A DNA stretch of 64,000 bases, from contig NZ_JAKGSC010000002.1 of NCBI RefSeq assembly GCF_022478115.1, positions 124,001-188,000 on the forward strand. The letters are read 5' to 3'. The translations under genes were made by a program, and so were the position numbers. Each line of letters starts with the position of its first letter. Position 1 is the first letter of the stretch. Source of the DNA: Tenacibaculum aquimarinum (GTDB taxonomy: Bacteria; Bacteroidota; Bacteroidia; Flavobacteriales; Flavobacteriaceae). The notes under the pieces were generated by a model. The model was not told the DNA's origin, made no database searches, and saw nothing but the letters and a program-made list of their open reading frames with translations. This document shows positions 9,259 to 18,227 of the stretch, in pieces.

Positions 9259-9308
9259 AAAGCCTGACTTTAAAGTTGATTTTTTTCAACATAAAGTCAG
9301 GCTTTTTT
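9259..9308 (+). terminator. Rho-independent terminator after the CAP gene
   Basis: AAAGCCTGACTTTA (9259-9272) pairs with TAAAGTCAGGCTTT (9292-9305), with a second inner stem AGTTGA/TCAAC in the loop and a T run afterwards. Confidence 0.85.
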
Positions 9309-9330
9309 TATTTTGGACGTTACCTTTCAG

Positions 9331-9399
9331 GTCGCGCTTTCCGTTATATCTTTTATTTATAAACTCATAAAAGGATGCCACTTCAATCGCTAACGCGGG
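9331..9399. repeat. Flavobacterial intergenic stem-loop repeat, copy 1
   Basis: Read on the minus strand this has TTAGCGATTGAAGTGGCATC at one end and ATAACGGAAAGC at the other, around an ATCCTTTTAT/ATAAAAGAT hairpin. A diverged second copy in the other orientation lies at 11081-11157. I recognise the general pattern (TTAGC..TGATTGAA..GG ... GAAAGC) as frequent in flavobacterial intergenic DNA, from memory and without a search. Confidence 0.5.
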
Positions 9400-9427
9400 C
9401 GTATTTATGAAATAAAAGTATAACTAT

Positions 9428-9868
9428 TTAAGAAACTGATTGTCTAATAAAGTCTTTGTATTCGTAAAAGAAAAGCTCAAACTTTGGCATAGTTTCTACA
9501 TAAAATTCAAAACAATCTCTCCAAGTATTTTTATTATGCACACTAAACTTACCTTCAAACGGAACGTAAATTCGGTGAATTATCTTTTTGCTTTCTTCCA
9601 ATTCAAAAGTTGCATCAAAAATTACTTCTGGTATTTCAGTTTCTAACAACACTTTTAAAGACAACATTTGGTCGTATAAAAGTTCGTTGTGTATTTCTTC
9701 TGGATGCTCAATATCCAAACAAACAGATGCTTTTTTTCTATCTGCCTGAAATTTAAAAGCAAAACCTTTTATTTTGGTATTGTACAACAACCATTTTCTT
9801 GGAAACGATTTTCCAAAACTTGTCCAAAACTCTTTACGTAATTGTGCTGATTCTTCTTTTGAAAACAT
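9428..9868 (-). CDS. DUF4268 domain-containing protein
   Basis: 146 residues with no signal peptide or membrane segment. The sequence FSKEESAQLRKEFWTSFG, the KWLLYNTKIKGFAFKFQADRKKA strand pair and the C-terminal WRDCFEFYVETMPKFELFFYEYKDFI match the DUF4268 family, a small alpha/beta fold sometimes fused to nuclease-like domains. Here the domain stands alone. No function can be assigned. It is 3 bases from the membrane protein gene transcribed ahead of it, so the two are probably cotranscribed. Confidence 0.8.
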   Translation of the reverse strand: MFSKEESAQLRKEFWTSFGKSFPRKWLLYNTKIKGFAFKFQADRKKASVCLDIEHPEEIHNELLYDQMLSLKVLLETEIPEVIFDATFELEESKKIIHRIYVPFEGKFSVHNKNTWRDCFEFYVETMPKFELFFYEYKDFIRQSVS

Positions 9869-9871
9869 ATT

Positions 9872-10384
9872 TTAGAGAGTATTTTGTTTAGGAGAATCAT
9901 TATTTAATAATTTAATTATTCTTGGTTGAATAATCCAAATACCAATTGGAAACATCCAAAAACCTAACATATACCAACCATAACCTTCTTTTTTATTTCT
10001 TAATGTTGTTATACATTTTGATAGAAAATAAATTGTGTGTATCATACAGAAAAACATAAGAAAGTGTAATGGAATGATTAACCAAGCTTTCCAACCATAT
10101 TCTGAAATATTCTCGTTATTAATCTCATATCCTCCTAAAAATATAAAAACAATGAAAAGATAAGTTACAACAAAATAAATTTGAAGTTTAAACTGCTTTA
10201 AGTTTAAAATCGATTTATCTTTTAATTTATTATATAAAATTTCACCTGTAGAAAGGGTCCAATAAGTAACTAATAGAAATAAAATACCAAATAGTAAATC
10301 TCCGATTATAGTTTCTGAAAATGTAGAAACTATAATTATTGCTAAAAATATTACCCATGGTTTAATCGTTAAAATCATTCTCAT
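9872..10384 (-). CDS. Membrane protein of unknown function
   Basis: 170 residues with four or five hydrophobic segments: VIFLAIIIVSTF and LLFGILFLLVTYW near the N-terminus, IYFVVTYLFIVFIFLGG in the middle, and WLIIPLHFLMFFCMIHTIYFL and WYMLGFWMFPIGIWIIQPRI toward the end. The closing FPIGIWIIQPRI is a motif I associate with small flavobacterial membrane proteins, but I cannot name the family. It is followed after 3 bases by the DUF4268 gene and is preceded by miaE on the same strand. Confidence 0.65.
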   Translation of the reverse strand: MRMILTIKPWVIFLAIIIVSTFSETIIGDLLFGILFLLVTYWTLSTGEILYNKLKDKSILNLKQFKLQIYFVVTYLFIVFIFLGGYEINNENISEYGWKAWLIIPLHFLMFFCMIHTIYFLSKCITTLRNKKEGYGWYMLGFWMFPIGIWIIQPRIIKLLNNDSPKQNTL

Positions 10385-10432
10385 ACTTTATTCTAATTTT
10401 TTTCTTCCTTTAGTATGGATTAAGATTGGATT

Positions 10433-11014
10433 TTACCCATGAATTTTAGCTTCCGATCCACGATTTTTCATCATTTCAGCTTCAAAGGCAACTAAAGCAT
10501 TCCATTTTTTATCTACAATTGCTCGGTCTTGGTATTGACGTGCAAATGCTAAAAAAGTTGTGTAATGGTTGGCTTCAGAAATCATTAAATCTTTATAGAA
10601 TTTAGATAATTCTTCGTCTTCCATATTTTCTGAAAACACCTTAAAACGCTCGCAACTTCTGGCTTCAATTAATGCTGCAATTAATAAACGTTGCACTAAA
10701 GCATCCGTTCTGTCGCCTGTTTTCTTAAAAAACTTTTGCAAACGAATTGCATAATCGTTTCTTTGTTCTCTACCTAAAACCATTCCGCGTTTTACCATTA
10801 ATAAATGTACCATTCTAAAATGTTCCATTTCTTCAATAGCAATATTGCTCATTTCTTTTACAAGTTCCGTTTCTTCGGAATAATTTATAATGATAGAAAC
10901 AGCATTTGAAGCAGCTTTTTGCTCTAAAAAGGCATGATCTGTTAATATTTGCTGTAAGTTGTCTTTGGCAATGTCTGCCCAAGAAGTTTCGGTTTCGAAT
11001 TGTAATCCTAACAT
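10433..11014 (-). CDS. miaE: tRNA-(ms[2]io[6]A)-hydroxylase MiaE
   Basis: MiaE is a non-haem diiron enzyme that hydroxylates the isopentenyl group of ms2i6A37 in tRNA. The ferritin-like helices carry the ligands: HAFLEQKAAS, AIEEMEHFRMVH (ExxH), LIEARSCERF and ISEANHYTTF (ExxH). I start at the ATG at 11014 (193 residues, MLGLQFETETSWADIAKDNL). An in-frame TTG at 11035 lies inside the TACTTTTG -7 box of the promoter at 11033-11040 and so cannot be the start if that promoter is used. It transcribes toward the membrane protein and DUF4268 genes, with a gap of 48 bases. Confidence 0.93.
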   Translation of the reverse strand: MLGLQFETETSWADIAKDNLQQILTDHAFLEQKAASNAVSIIINYSEETELVKEMSNIAIEEMEHFRMVHLLMVKRGMVLGREQRNDYAIRLQKFFKKTGDRTDALVQRLLIAALIEARSCERFKVFSENMEDEELSKFYKDLMISEANHYTTFLAFARQYQDRAIVDKKWNALVAFEAEMMKNRGSEAKIHG

Positions 11015-11032
11015 TGTTGTGGTTTCTTGTGG

Positions 11033-11040
11033 CAAAAGTA
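11033..11040 (-). promoter_or_regulatory. -7 promoter box of miaE
   Basis: TACTTTTG on the minus strand fits TAnnTTTG, placing the start of transcription roughly 12 bases upstream of the ATG at 11014. I do not see a clear -33 TTG at 19-21 bases. Confidence 0.55.
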
Positions 11041-11080
11041 AAAAATATTGTTCATAAAAAGTTAATTAGTTAGCAAACAA

Positions 11081-11157
11081 GTTTAGCCCTGATTGAACGG
11101 TTTGTTTGAGCTCGTTGAGGAACGAAACAGCGAGTAGTGAAAGCAGGAAATAGCTTC
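11081..11157. repeat. Flavobacterial intergenic stem-loop repeat, copy 2
   Basis: GTTTAGCCCTGATTGAACGG at the left and AGTAGTGAAAGCAGGAAATAG at the right flank a hairpin (CGTT GAGG AACG, extended by TGTTT/AAACA). It is in the opposite orientation to the copy at 9331-9399. It fills most of the gap between the divergent miaE and helicase genes. Confidence 0.5.
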
Positions 11158-11204
11158 TAAAAAATAAAAAAACAGTTGAACGGAGTTTCTGGTAAAAGAC
11201 TAAC

Positions 11205-11212
11205 TATCTTTG
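11205..11212 (+). promoter_or_regulatory. -7 promoter box of the DbpA-like helicase gene
   Basis: TATCTTTG fits TAnnTTTG exactly. It overlaps an in-frame TTG at 11210, which argues that translation starts at the ATG at 11237 instead. The -33 element is weak. Confidence 0.6.
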
Positions 11213-11236
11213 CCAAAATTTAAGTTTTACAACGGT

Positions 11237-12550
11237 ATGGCAAATAATATAAAAGGACAGGAAGAGATTTTAGCAAAACTAAATATCTACGAACTAAATG
11301 AAATGCAAAATGAAGCTATTGCTGTTGTAGAGGAAACTGCAAATACAGTGATTTTATCGCCTACTGGAACGGGTAAAACATTGGCTTTTTTGTTGCCAAC
11401 GCTTAAATTAATTGATCCTGAGAATAAAGATATTCAGGTTTTAATTTTGGTTCCGTCTAGAGAATTGGCAATTCAAATTGAGCAAGTTATCCGCGAAATG
11501 GGAACTGGTTTTAAGGTAAATGCGGTTTACGGCGGACGTTCTATGGCGAAGGATAAAATTGAAATTAAGCACACACCAAGTATTTTAATTGGAACGCCGG
11601 GAAGAATTTCGGACCATTTTGCAAACGATCGTTTTTCTAAAGAAAGCATAAAAACCTTAATTTTAGATGAGTTTGATAAGTCTTTAGAGGTTGGTTTTGA
11701 ATATGAAATGCGCGGAATTATTAATCAATTACCAAATCTTACCAAACGTATTTTAACTTCGGCAACGCAAGAAGCAGAAATACCAGGTTTTGTGGGTTTA
11801 AATAATGCAAAGACTTTAAATTACTTAACAGGAAAAAAATCTAAGAAATTAGATATTAAAATTGTGAGTTCTCCTGCTAAAAATAAGAATCAGACGTTGT
11901 TAGACTTGTTAAGACATGTTGGTAGCGAACCTGGAATTATTTTTTGTAACTTAAAAGATAGCATTCAGCATGTAAGTGCTTTTTTAGAGAAAAATAAAAT
12001 CAGTCATAGTTGTTTTTCTGGCGGAATGGAGCAAAAAGATAGAGAACGCTCTTTAATAAAATTTAGAAATGGAACCAGTCGCGTTTTAATTGCTACAGAT
12101 TTAGCTGCAAGAGGAATTGACATTCCAGAACTTAAATTTATTACACATTACGAACTTCCAGAACGTTTAGAAGAATTTACGCACAGAAATGGTAGAACCG
12201 CAAGAGTTGATGCCAAAGGAACTGCATATGTTATAAAATGGGAAAAAGAGCATTTGCCAGATTTTATTAAAGGTGCAACCAATGCAAATATTACTTCTAA
12301 AGAAAAAGTAAAAGCGCAATATTGGGAAACGTTATTTATTTCGGGCGGAAGAAAAGACAAGATTTCTAAAGGAGATATTGCTGGTTTATTCTTTAAAAAA
12401 GGCGATTTAACTAAAGATCAATTAGGTGTTATAGAATTAAAGCAAGATTGTGCTTTTATTGCTGTACCAGTTTCTGAAGCTGATAATTTGGTTGAAAAAC
12501 TAAACAATACACGTTTAAAAAGTAAAAAAGTTAGGATTCATACTATTTAA
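11237..12550 (+). CDS. DEAD-box RNA helicase, DbpA-like
   Basis: 437 residues from the ATG at 11237. Helicase motifs are in order: Q motif LNEMQNEAI, Walker A SPTGTGKT, Ia PSRELA, GGRS, GTPGRI, motif II DEFD, III SAT, IV IIFCN, V ATDLAARGID and VI HRNGRTAR. Motif II is DEFD rather than DEAD, and motif VI has N and A where HRIGRTGR is usual. The last 65 residues (GDIAGLFFKKGDLTKDQLGVIEL...VEKLNNTRLKSKKVRIHTI) resemble the RNA-binding domain of DbpA, which in Escherichia coli targets helix 92 of 23S rRNA; a role in large-subunit assembly is inferred. An upstream TTG at 11210 lies in the promoter -7 box, which decides the start. Confidence 0.9.
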   Translation: MANNIKGQEEILAKLNIYELNEMQNEAIAVVEETANTVILSPTGTGKTLAFLLPTLKLIDPENKDIQVLILVPSRELAIQIEQVIREMGTGFKVNAVYGGRSMAKDKIEIKHTPSILIGTPGRISDHFANDRFSKESIKTLILDEFDKSLEVGFEYEMRGIINQLPNLTKRILTSATQEAEIPGFVGLNNAKTLNYLTGKKSKKLDIKIVSSPAKNKNQTLLDLLRHVGSEPGIIFCNLKDSIQHVSAFLEKNKISHSCFSGGMEQKDRERSLIKFRNGTSRVLIATDLAARGIDIPELKFITHYELPERLEEFTHRNGRTARVDAKGTAYVIKWEKEHLPDFIKGATNANITSKEKVKAQYWETLFISGGRKDKISKGDIAGLFFKKGDLTKDQLGVIELKQDCAFIAVPVSEADNLVEKLNNTRLKSKKVRIHTI

Positions 12551-12653
12551 AAATAGAATTCACGAATTCTCAATAAAACAGCACACTTTCTAATTTGTAC
12601 AGTTTTGTATGCTTTAAATTAATTAAATTTGATTGCATTTAAAATTCTGCATT

Positions 12654-15600
12654 ATGAAAAAGTATGTTTATCTGTTTACTACGGTTTTATTATTAAGTAT
12701 TGTTGCTTGTAAAAAGACTACAAAAGAAGTTTCTAAAACCAACGATTTTGTTGAGTTTGTTAGTCATTTTCCAAAAGAGATTATTTCTACAACTGACAAA
12801 ATAAAGGTGCAATTGGTAAAACCGATAGCTTCTTCTACAATTCCAGAAAATATAATTACACTTTCTCCAAATGTAAAAGGAACCGTTTCTGTTGAAGGAA
12901 ATACGTTGGTTTTTACACCAACTGAAAAACTAAAAGGGAATCAAGAATATATTGTAACTACTAATTTATCAGTTATTTACACTGGCGTTTCTACGGATAA
13001 AAAAGATTTTGTTTTTAAGGTAAAAACCAAAGAACAAGTTTTTGTTGTTAATAATTTTTCTCCGCAGAGTTATGATAAAAATTGGAACTATATAGACGGA
13101 GTTATAAGCGCAAGCGATGTTATAGAAACTTCTAAATTAGAAAACATAGTAACGGCAACGTATAAAAACAAAAACATTCCTATTCAGTTTGATGCAACTG
13201 AAAAATATGCTTCAAAAATCAGTTTTACTATTGATAGTATTCAGCGTTTTGAAAATGATGAAAAATTGGAATTATCTTGGAACGGAAAGTCAATTAATTC
13301 TTCTTCCAAAGGAGAAAGAGACGTTTTTATAATTGGAAAAAACAATTTTAAAATTACAGCAATTGATGTTTCTAAAGATGGAAATCAAGAAATAGCAATC
13401 AGTTTTTCTGATCCTATAAAAACAACGCAGAATTTAAACGGACTAATTGCTTTCAACAACACAAAAAACACCAAGTTTACTTATAAGATTGATAAAAATA
13501 AGGTAACTGTTTTTCCTAAAATAGCACATAAAGAAGCAGTTGAAATCGAGGTTTTTAGCGGAATTAAAAACACAGATGGATATTCATTAAAAGAAAATAC
13601 CATTAGAAAATTGTTTTTTGAACAACCAAAACCTTCAATCAGTTTTTTACAAAGCGGAACCATTTTACCAAGTTCAGAAAATTTAAAAGTAAATTTTCAG
13701 GCAGTAAATTTAAAAGCAGTAGATGCAACCATTTATAAGGTGTATAAAGATAATATGCTGCAATTTTTACAGAGTAATAAAATAAGTAACGCTGGTTATA
13801 TTCGTACAGTTGGTCGACCAGTTGCAGCTCATACAATAAACTTAGCAAGTGGTGGTTTACAACTCGATAAAAACAATGCTTTTGCTATAGATTTAGCAGA
13901 TATTATTACACCAGAAGCAGGTGCAATGTATCGTTTGGAATTAAATTATAATCAAGAATATGCTACGTATCAATGTGATGGAAAAGAGAATAACATCAAC
14001 ATTGTCTATGGAAAAAAAGAATTAAACGAAGCGTTTTATAATTCTACAAACTACTATAACAACTATAATTATAGAAACTACAATTGGAACGATAGAGAAA
14101 ATCCATGTACTTCATCTTATTATTACAATAAAAATATTAGTAAAAATATTGTTGCTTCCAATTTAGGAGTAACGGTAAAAAAAGGAACTAACAATTCGAT
14201 TTTTATAGCAGTTACAGATTTATTAACTACAAAACCTGTAAAAGCGGCTAGTGTAAAGTTGGTTAATTTACAGCAGCAAGAAGTTAAAACTTCCAAAACA
14301 AGTTCCGATGGAATTGCTCGTTTTGAAAATGTACCACAAGCGTATTTTGCTGTTATTTCTAAAGGAAATAATACAACGTATATAAAGCTAAATGATGGTG
14401 AAGCACTTTCTATGAGTAAGTTTGATGTTTCTGGAATAAAGCTTCAAAAAGGAATAAAAGGGTATATATATGGAGAACGTGGTGTTTGGCGTCCTGGAGA
14501 CAATATTTTTCTAACATTTGTTTTAAATGACAATGCAAACCCAATTCCAGACGGACATCCAATAAAATTCGAATTAACAAATCCTCATGGAAAAATTATT
14601 GACCGTAAAATTTTACATAAAAATCCTGATAACGTATATGCGTACACTACAAAGACAGACCAAGATGCGCCAACAGGAAATTGGAAAGTAAAAACAATCG
14701 TTGGAGGCGCTATTTTTAATAAAACAATAAAAGTTGAAACTATTAAACCAAATCGATTAAAAATTAAGTTGAAAACAGATGAAGAAATTTTTACTTCAAA
14801 TGCTTCAATTTCTGGTGATGTAGAAGTAAAATGGTTGCATGGAGCTATTGCAAAAAGTTTAAAATTAGATATTAATGGGAAATTCAGCCCAACAAAAACT
14901 GAATTTAAAAATTTCAAAAATTATAATTTTGATGATGTAACTAAGCGTTTTAAAACAGAAGAGTTTTCAATATATGATGGAAAATTATCAGAAGCAGGAA
15001 CTGCAAAATTTTCTGTAAAACCAACGCTTAAAAGCAAAGCTCCTGGAATGCTAAAAGCATCGTTTATAACAAAAGCTTATGAAAATGGAGGTGATTTTAG
15101 CACCGATGTTTTTAGTAAAAAACTTTCTCCTTTTGCCCGTTATGTTGGTGTAGAATCTCCAGTTGAAAAAGGTTCTAGAAACTATTTATATACAGATAAA
15201 GAATATACTTTTAATGTTGCTTCAATTACTGAAAAAGGAAAACCAATTTCATTAAAAAATGTTGAAGTAAAAATTTATTCACTTACTTGGAGATGGTGGT
15301 GGAGTACAGGAGATGATAATTTATCTCGTTATGATGGTTCTCAATTTCATAAACCATACAAGCAATTAATAACCAGTACTTCATCTAACGGAAAAGGACA
15401 GTTTAAATTTAAAGTTGATGAAAATGATTGGGGAAGATATTTAATAAAAGTAACCGATAAAACAGGTAAACATAGTACTTCTGAAATTGTTTATTTCGAC
15501 TGGCCTTCTTGGTACAATAAAAAGAAATCGAACCAGAATAATGCAACTTTATTACAATTTACAACAGATAAAGAAAGCTATAAAGTTGATGAAAAAGCAA

Positions 15601-18137
15601 CTGTGAAGTTTCCTTCTTCAGTAGGTCAAAGAGCATTAGTTACTATTGAAAATGGCGTAGAAGTGTTAGAAAATTTTTGGGTAGAAACTGCTAAAAATCA
15701 AACTGAATTTACATTTCCTGTTCTAAAAACATACACACCAAATGTATTTGTAAACATTTCATTATTGCAAAAACATAACGAAACCAAAAACGATTTACCA
15801 ATTAGAATGTACGGTTCTATGCCAATGTTGGTAGAAAATCCGGCAACAAAATTACAACCTGTAATTTCTATGCCAGATGAAATTAGGCCAGAAGAAAGTA
15901 CAACAATAAAAGTAGCAGAAACAAACGGAAAACCAATGACATATACGTTGGCTTTAGTTGATGATGGTTTGTTAGATTTAACACGATTTAAAACACCAAA
16001 TGCGTGGAATATTTTCTTTGCAAAACAATCTTTAGGTGTAAAAACATGGGATATTTTTGATGATGTAATTGGCGCTTATGGTGGAAAAATAAATCAGATT
16101 TTAAGTATTGGAGGAGACGAGACAGAAGCAGGAAGCAAGAACAAAAAAGCCAACAGATTTAAGCCAATGGTAACGTATTTAGGTCCGTTTACTTTAAATG
16201 CTGGTAAAACGCAATCTCATGTGGTTAACATTCCAAAATATATTGGTTCTGTTAGAGCAATGGTTGTTGCAAGTGATACAAAAAAAGATGCTTACGGAAG
16301 TGCCGAAAAAACTGTTTTTGTGCGTAAACCTTTAATGATATTGGCTTCTCTACCAAGAAAAATTACACCTTCTGAAACTGTTACTTTGCCAGTTACCGTT
16401 TTTGCCATGAAAGATCATGTAAAAAATGTGTCTGTCAGTTTAAAACCGAATTCCTCTTTTACTGTTGTTGGAAATAAAACGCAAACAATTAATTTTAAGC
16501 AACCAGATGAAAAAATGGTTTATTTTAAAGTAAAAGTAAATGATTTTAAAGGCATTTGTAACGTAGATGTTATAGCAAGTTCTGGAAAAGAAAAAGCAAA
16601 TTATTCAGTAGAAATAGATGTTGTAAATCCAAATCCAGTTACAACAAAAACTTATGATATTATCTTAAAAGGAAATGAAACTAAGACCTTTAATTTTAGT
16701 TCTTTTGGAACCGTTGGAACTAACAACGCAAGTGTAGAATTTTCTACGTTGCCACCAATGAATTTTACGAAACGCTTGAATTACCTGGTTCGTTATCCAC
16801 ATGGTTGTGTAGAACAAACTACGTCTGGCGCATTTCCGCAGTTATATTTAACAAAATTATTTGATTTGTCAAATGAGAAAAAAGCTTCGGTAGAAAGAAA
16901 TGTAAAACATGCAATTAATAGATTATCTGGATTTCAATTAGCAAATGGCGGATTGTCTTATTGGAGTGGAAATAGCAATGCAAACGATTGGGGAACAACC
17001 TACGCAGGTCATTTCTTATTAGAAGCAGAAAAGCAAGGTTATGTGTTACCAATCGGATTTAAAAATAGTTGGGTTTCGTATCAAAAACAACAAGCTCGTA
17101 ATTGGAGAAAAGACAATCGTTATGGAAATGAACTGGCACAAGCTTATAGATTATACACGTTAGCGTTAGCAACTACGCCAGATTTAGCATCGATGAATCG
17201 TTTACGTGAAACCAAAAATATTTCTAATGAAGCTAAAATGAGACTAGCAATGGCGTATGCTTTAATTGGAAAAAAATCTATTGCTAACAGTGTTTTAAAT
17301 ACCTTAACTACAGAAAATAAGAGACGAAATTACTATTACTATGGTTCTGAAACCAGAGATGATGCAATGGCTTTAGAAACCTATTCTTTATTAAAAGATG
17401 AAGTTAAATCGATAAAATTGGCAAAGAAAATAGCCGATAAATTATCAAGTGAAAAATGGATGAGCACACAAACAACTTCTTATAGTTTATTAGCAATTGC
17501 AAAATTTGTAATGCAAAATGAACAAGCTGAAAATGTAAATGCAACGTATTCTTTCAATGGAAAAAATGTAAATGCAACAACAAATAAATCTCTTTTTGAC
17601 ACAAAATTGACTGCTATTAAAAAAGAGAACTCTTTAGAAGTTAAGAATAATTCAAATGGAATTTTATATGCTACTATTACTTCAGAAGGAATTTTACCAG
17701 TTGGAAGTGAAGACGTTTTTCATAAAAACTTAGAAGTATATGTACATTATAAAACCAAAGATGGAAAGTTAATTTCTCCAAAAGAATTACAACAAGGAAC
17801 TAATATTGTTGCTGAAGTATTTGTGAAAAATACATCAACAAATACTGTTAAAAATGTTGCTTTAACTCAAATATTACCTTCAGGTTGGGAAATTGTGAAT
17901 ACTCGTTTTACTGATTTTGGAGGACAACAAAATACTAAAGTTGATTATACTGATATTAGAGATGATCGTGTAAATTATTACTTTTCATTAGGAAGAAATG
18001 AGCAAAAAACATTTAAAATTTTATTAAATGCTTCTTATTTAGGAGATTATTATCTACCAGGAACACAAGTAGAAGCAATGTATGACAATGATTATGTTGC
18101 ACGTACAAAAGGGCAGTGGATTAAAGTTGTTAAGTAG
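12654..18137 (+). CDS. Bacterial alpha-2-macroglobulin lipoprotein with thioester motif
   Basis: 1827 residues from the ATG at 12654; an in-frame TTG at 12633 would only add seven residues before the signal peptide. The signal peptide ends in a lipobox (LLSIVAC-K), so the protein is lipid-anchored and periplasmic or inner-membrane associated. Macroglobulin-type beta domains fill the first two thirds, including GYIYGERGVWRPGDN (MG3/MG4 region) and a bait-region-like segment. The thioester motif GCVEQ is at Cys 1385, in YPHGCVEQTTSGAFP, followed by the alpha-helical thioester domain. Known bacterial members trap attacking proteases covalently. The next gene is pbpC, the partner seen in enterobacteria (yfhM-pbpC), suggesting protection of the periplasm when peptidoglycan is breached and repaired. 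The length is near that of the large bacterial class. Confidence 0.93.
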   Translation: MKKYVYLFTTVLLLSIVACKKTTKEVSKTNDFVEFVSHFPKEIISTTDKIKVQLVKPIASSTIPENIITLSPNVKGTVSVEGNTLVFTPTEKLKGNQEYIVTTNLSVIYTGVSTDKKDFVFKVKTKEQVFVVNNFSPQSYDKNWNYIDGVISASDVIETSKLENIVTATYKNKNIPIQFDATEKYASKISFTIDSIQRFENDEKLELSWNGKSINSSSKGERDVFIIGKNNFKITAIDVSKDGNQEIAISFSDPIKTTQNLNGLIAFNNTKNTKFTYKIDKNKVTVFPKIAHKEAVEIEVFSGIKNTDGYSLKENTIRKLFFEQPKPSISFLQSGTILPSSENLKVNFQAVNLKAVDATIYKVYKDNMLQFLQSNKISNAGYIRTVGRPVAAHTINLASGGLQLDKNNAFAIDLADIITPEAGAMYRLELNYNQEYATYQCDGKENNINIVYGKKELNEAFYNSTNYYNNYNYRNYNWNDRENPCTSSYYYNKNISKNIVASNLGVTVKKGTNNSIFIAVTDLLTTKPVKAASVKLVNLQQQEVKTSKTSSDGIARFENVPQAYFAVISKGNNTTYIKLNDGEALSMSKFDVSGIKLQKGIKGYIYGERGVWRPGDNIFLTFVLNDNANPIPDGHPIKFELTNPHGKIIDRKILHKNPDNVYAYTTKTDQDAPTGNWKVKTIVGGAIFNKTIKVETIKPNRLKIKLKTDEEIFTSNASISGDVEVKWLHGAIAKSLKLDINGKFSPTKTEFKNFKNYNFDDVTKRFKTEEFSIYDGKLSEAGTAKFSVKPTLKSKAPGMLKASFITKAYENGGDFSTDVFSKKLSPFARYVGVESPVEKGSRNYLYTDKEYTFNVASITEKGKPISLKNVEVKIYSLTWRWWWSTGDDNLSRYDGSQFHKPYKQLITSTSSNGKGQFKFKVDENDWGRYLIKVTDKTGKHSTSEIVYFDWPSWYNKKKSNQNNATLLQFTTDKESYKVDEKATVKFPSSVGQRALVTIENGVEVLENFWVETAKNQTEFTFPVLKTYTPNVFVNISLLQKHNETKNDLPIRMYGSMPMLVENPATKLQPVISMPDEIRPEESTTIKVAETNGKPMTYTLALVDDGLLDLTRFKTPNAWNIFFAKQSLGVKTWDIFDDVIGAYGGKINQILSIGGDETEAGSKNKKANRFKPMVTYLGPFTLNAGKTQSHVVNIPKYIGSVRAMVVASDTKKDAYGSAEKTVFVRKPLMILASLPRKITPSETVTLPVTVFAMKDHVKNVSVSLKPNSSFTVVGNKTQTINFKQPDEKMVYFKVKVNDFKGICNVDVIASSGKEKANYSVEIDVVNPNPVTTKTYDIILKGNETKTFNFSSFGTVGTNNASVEFSTLPPMNFTKRLNYLVRYPHGCVEQTTSGAFPQLYLTKLFDLSNEKKASVERNVKHAINRLSGFQLANGGLSYWSGNSNANDWGTTYAGHFLLEAEKQGYVLPIGFKNSWVSYQKQQARNWRKDNRYGNELAQAYRLYTLALATTPDLASMNRLRETKNISNEAKMRLAMAYALIGKKSIANSVLNTLTTENKRRNYYYYGSETRDDAMALETYSLLKDEVKSIKLAKKIADKLSSEKWMSTQTTSYSLLAIAKFVMQNEQAENVNATYSFNGKNVNATTNKSLFDTKLTAIKKENSLEVKNNSNGILYATITSEGILPVGSEDVFHKNLEVYVHYKTKDGKLISPKELQQGTNIVAEVFVKNTSTNTVKNVALTQILPSGWEIVNTRFTDFGGQQNTKVDYTDIRDDRVNYYFSLGRNEQKTFKILLNASYLGDYYLPGTQVEAMYDNDYVARTKGQWIKVVK

Positions 18138-18150
18138 ATGATATAAATTT

Positions 18151-18215
18151 GTCATTCCCGCGAAGGCAGGAATCCATAAAGAGTCAGAATAGATTCCTGC
18201 CTACGCAGGAATGAC
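18151..18215. repeat. Long imperfect inverted repeat between the A2M and pbpC genes
   Basis: The arms at 18151-18174 and 18192-18215 are complementary at 22 of 24 positions; each carries GTCATTCC and GGCAGGAATC. The loop is 17 bases. The GTCATTCC..GGAATC pattern is a common dispersed intergenic repeat in many bacteria. It fills the whole gap and could be transcribed as a processing or attenuation hairpin. Confidence 0.75.
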
Positions 18216-18227
18216 AGAAAAAAGAAA

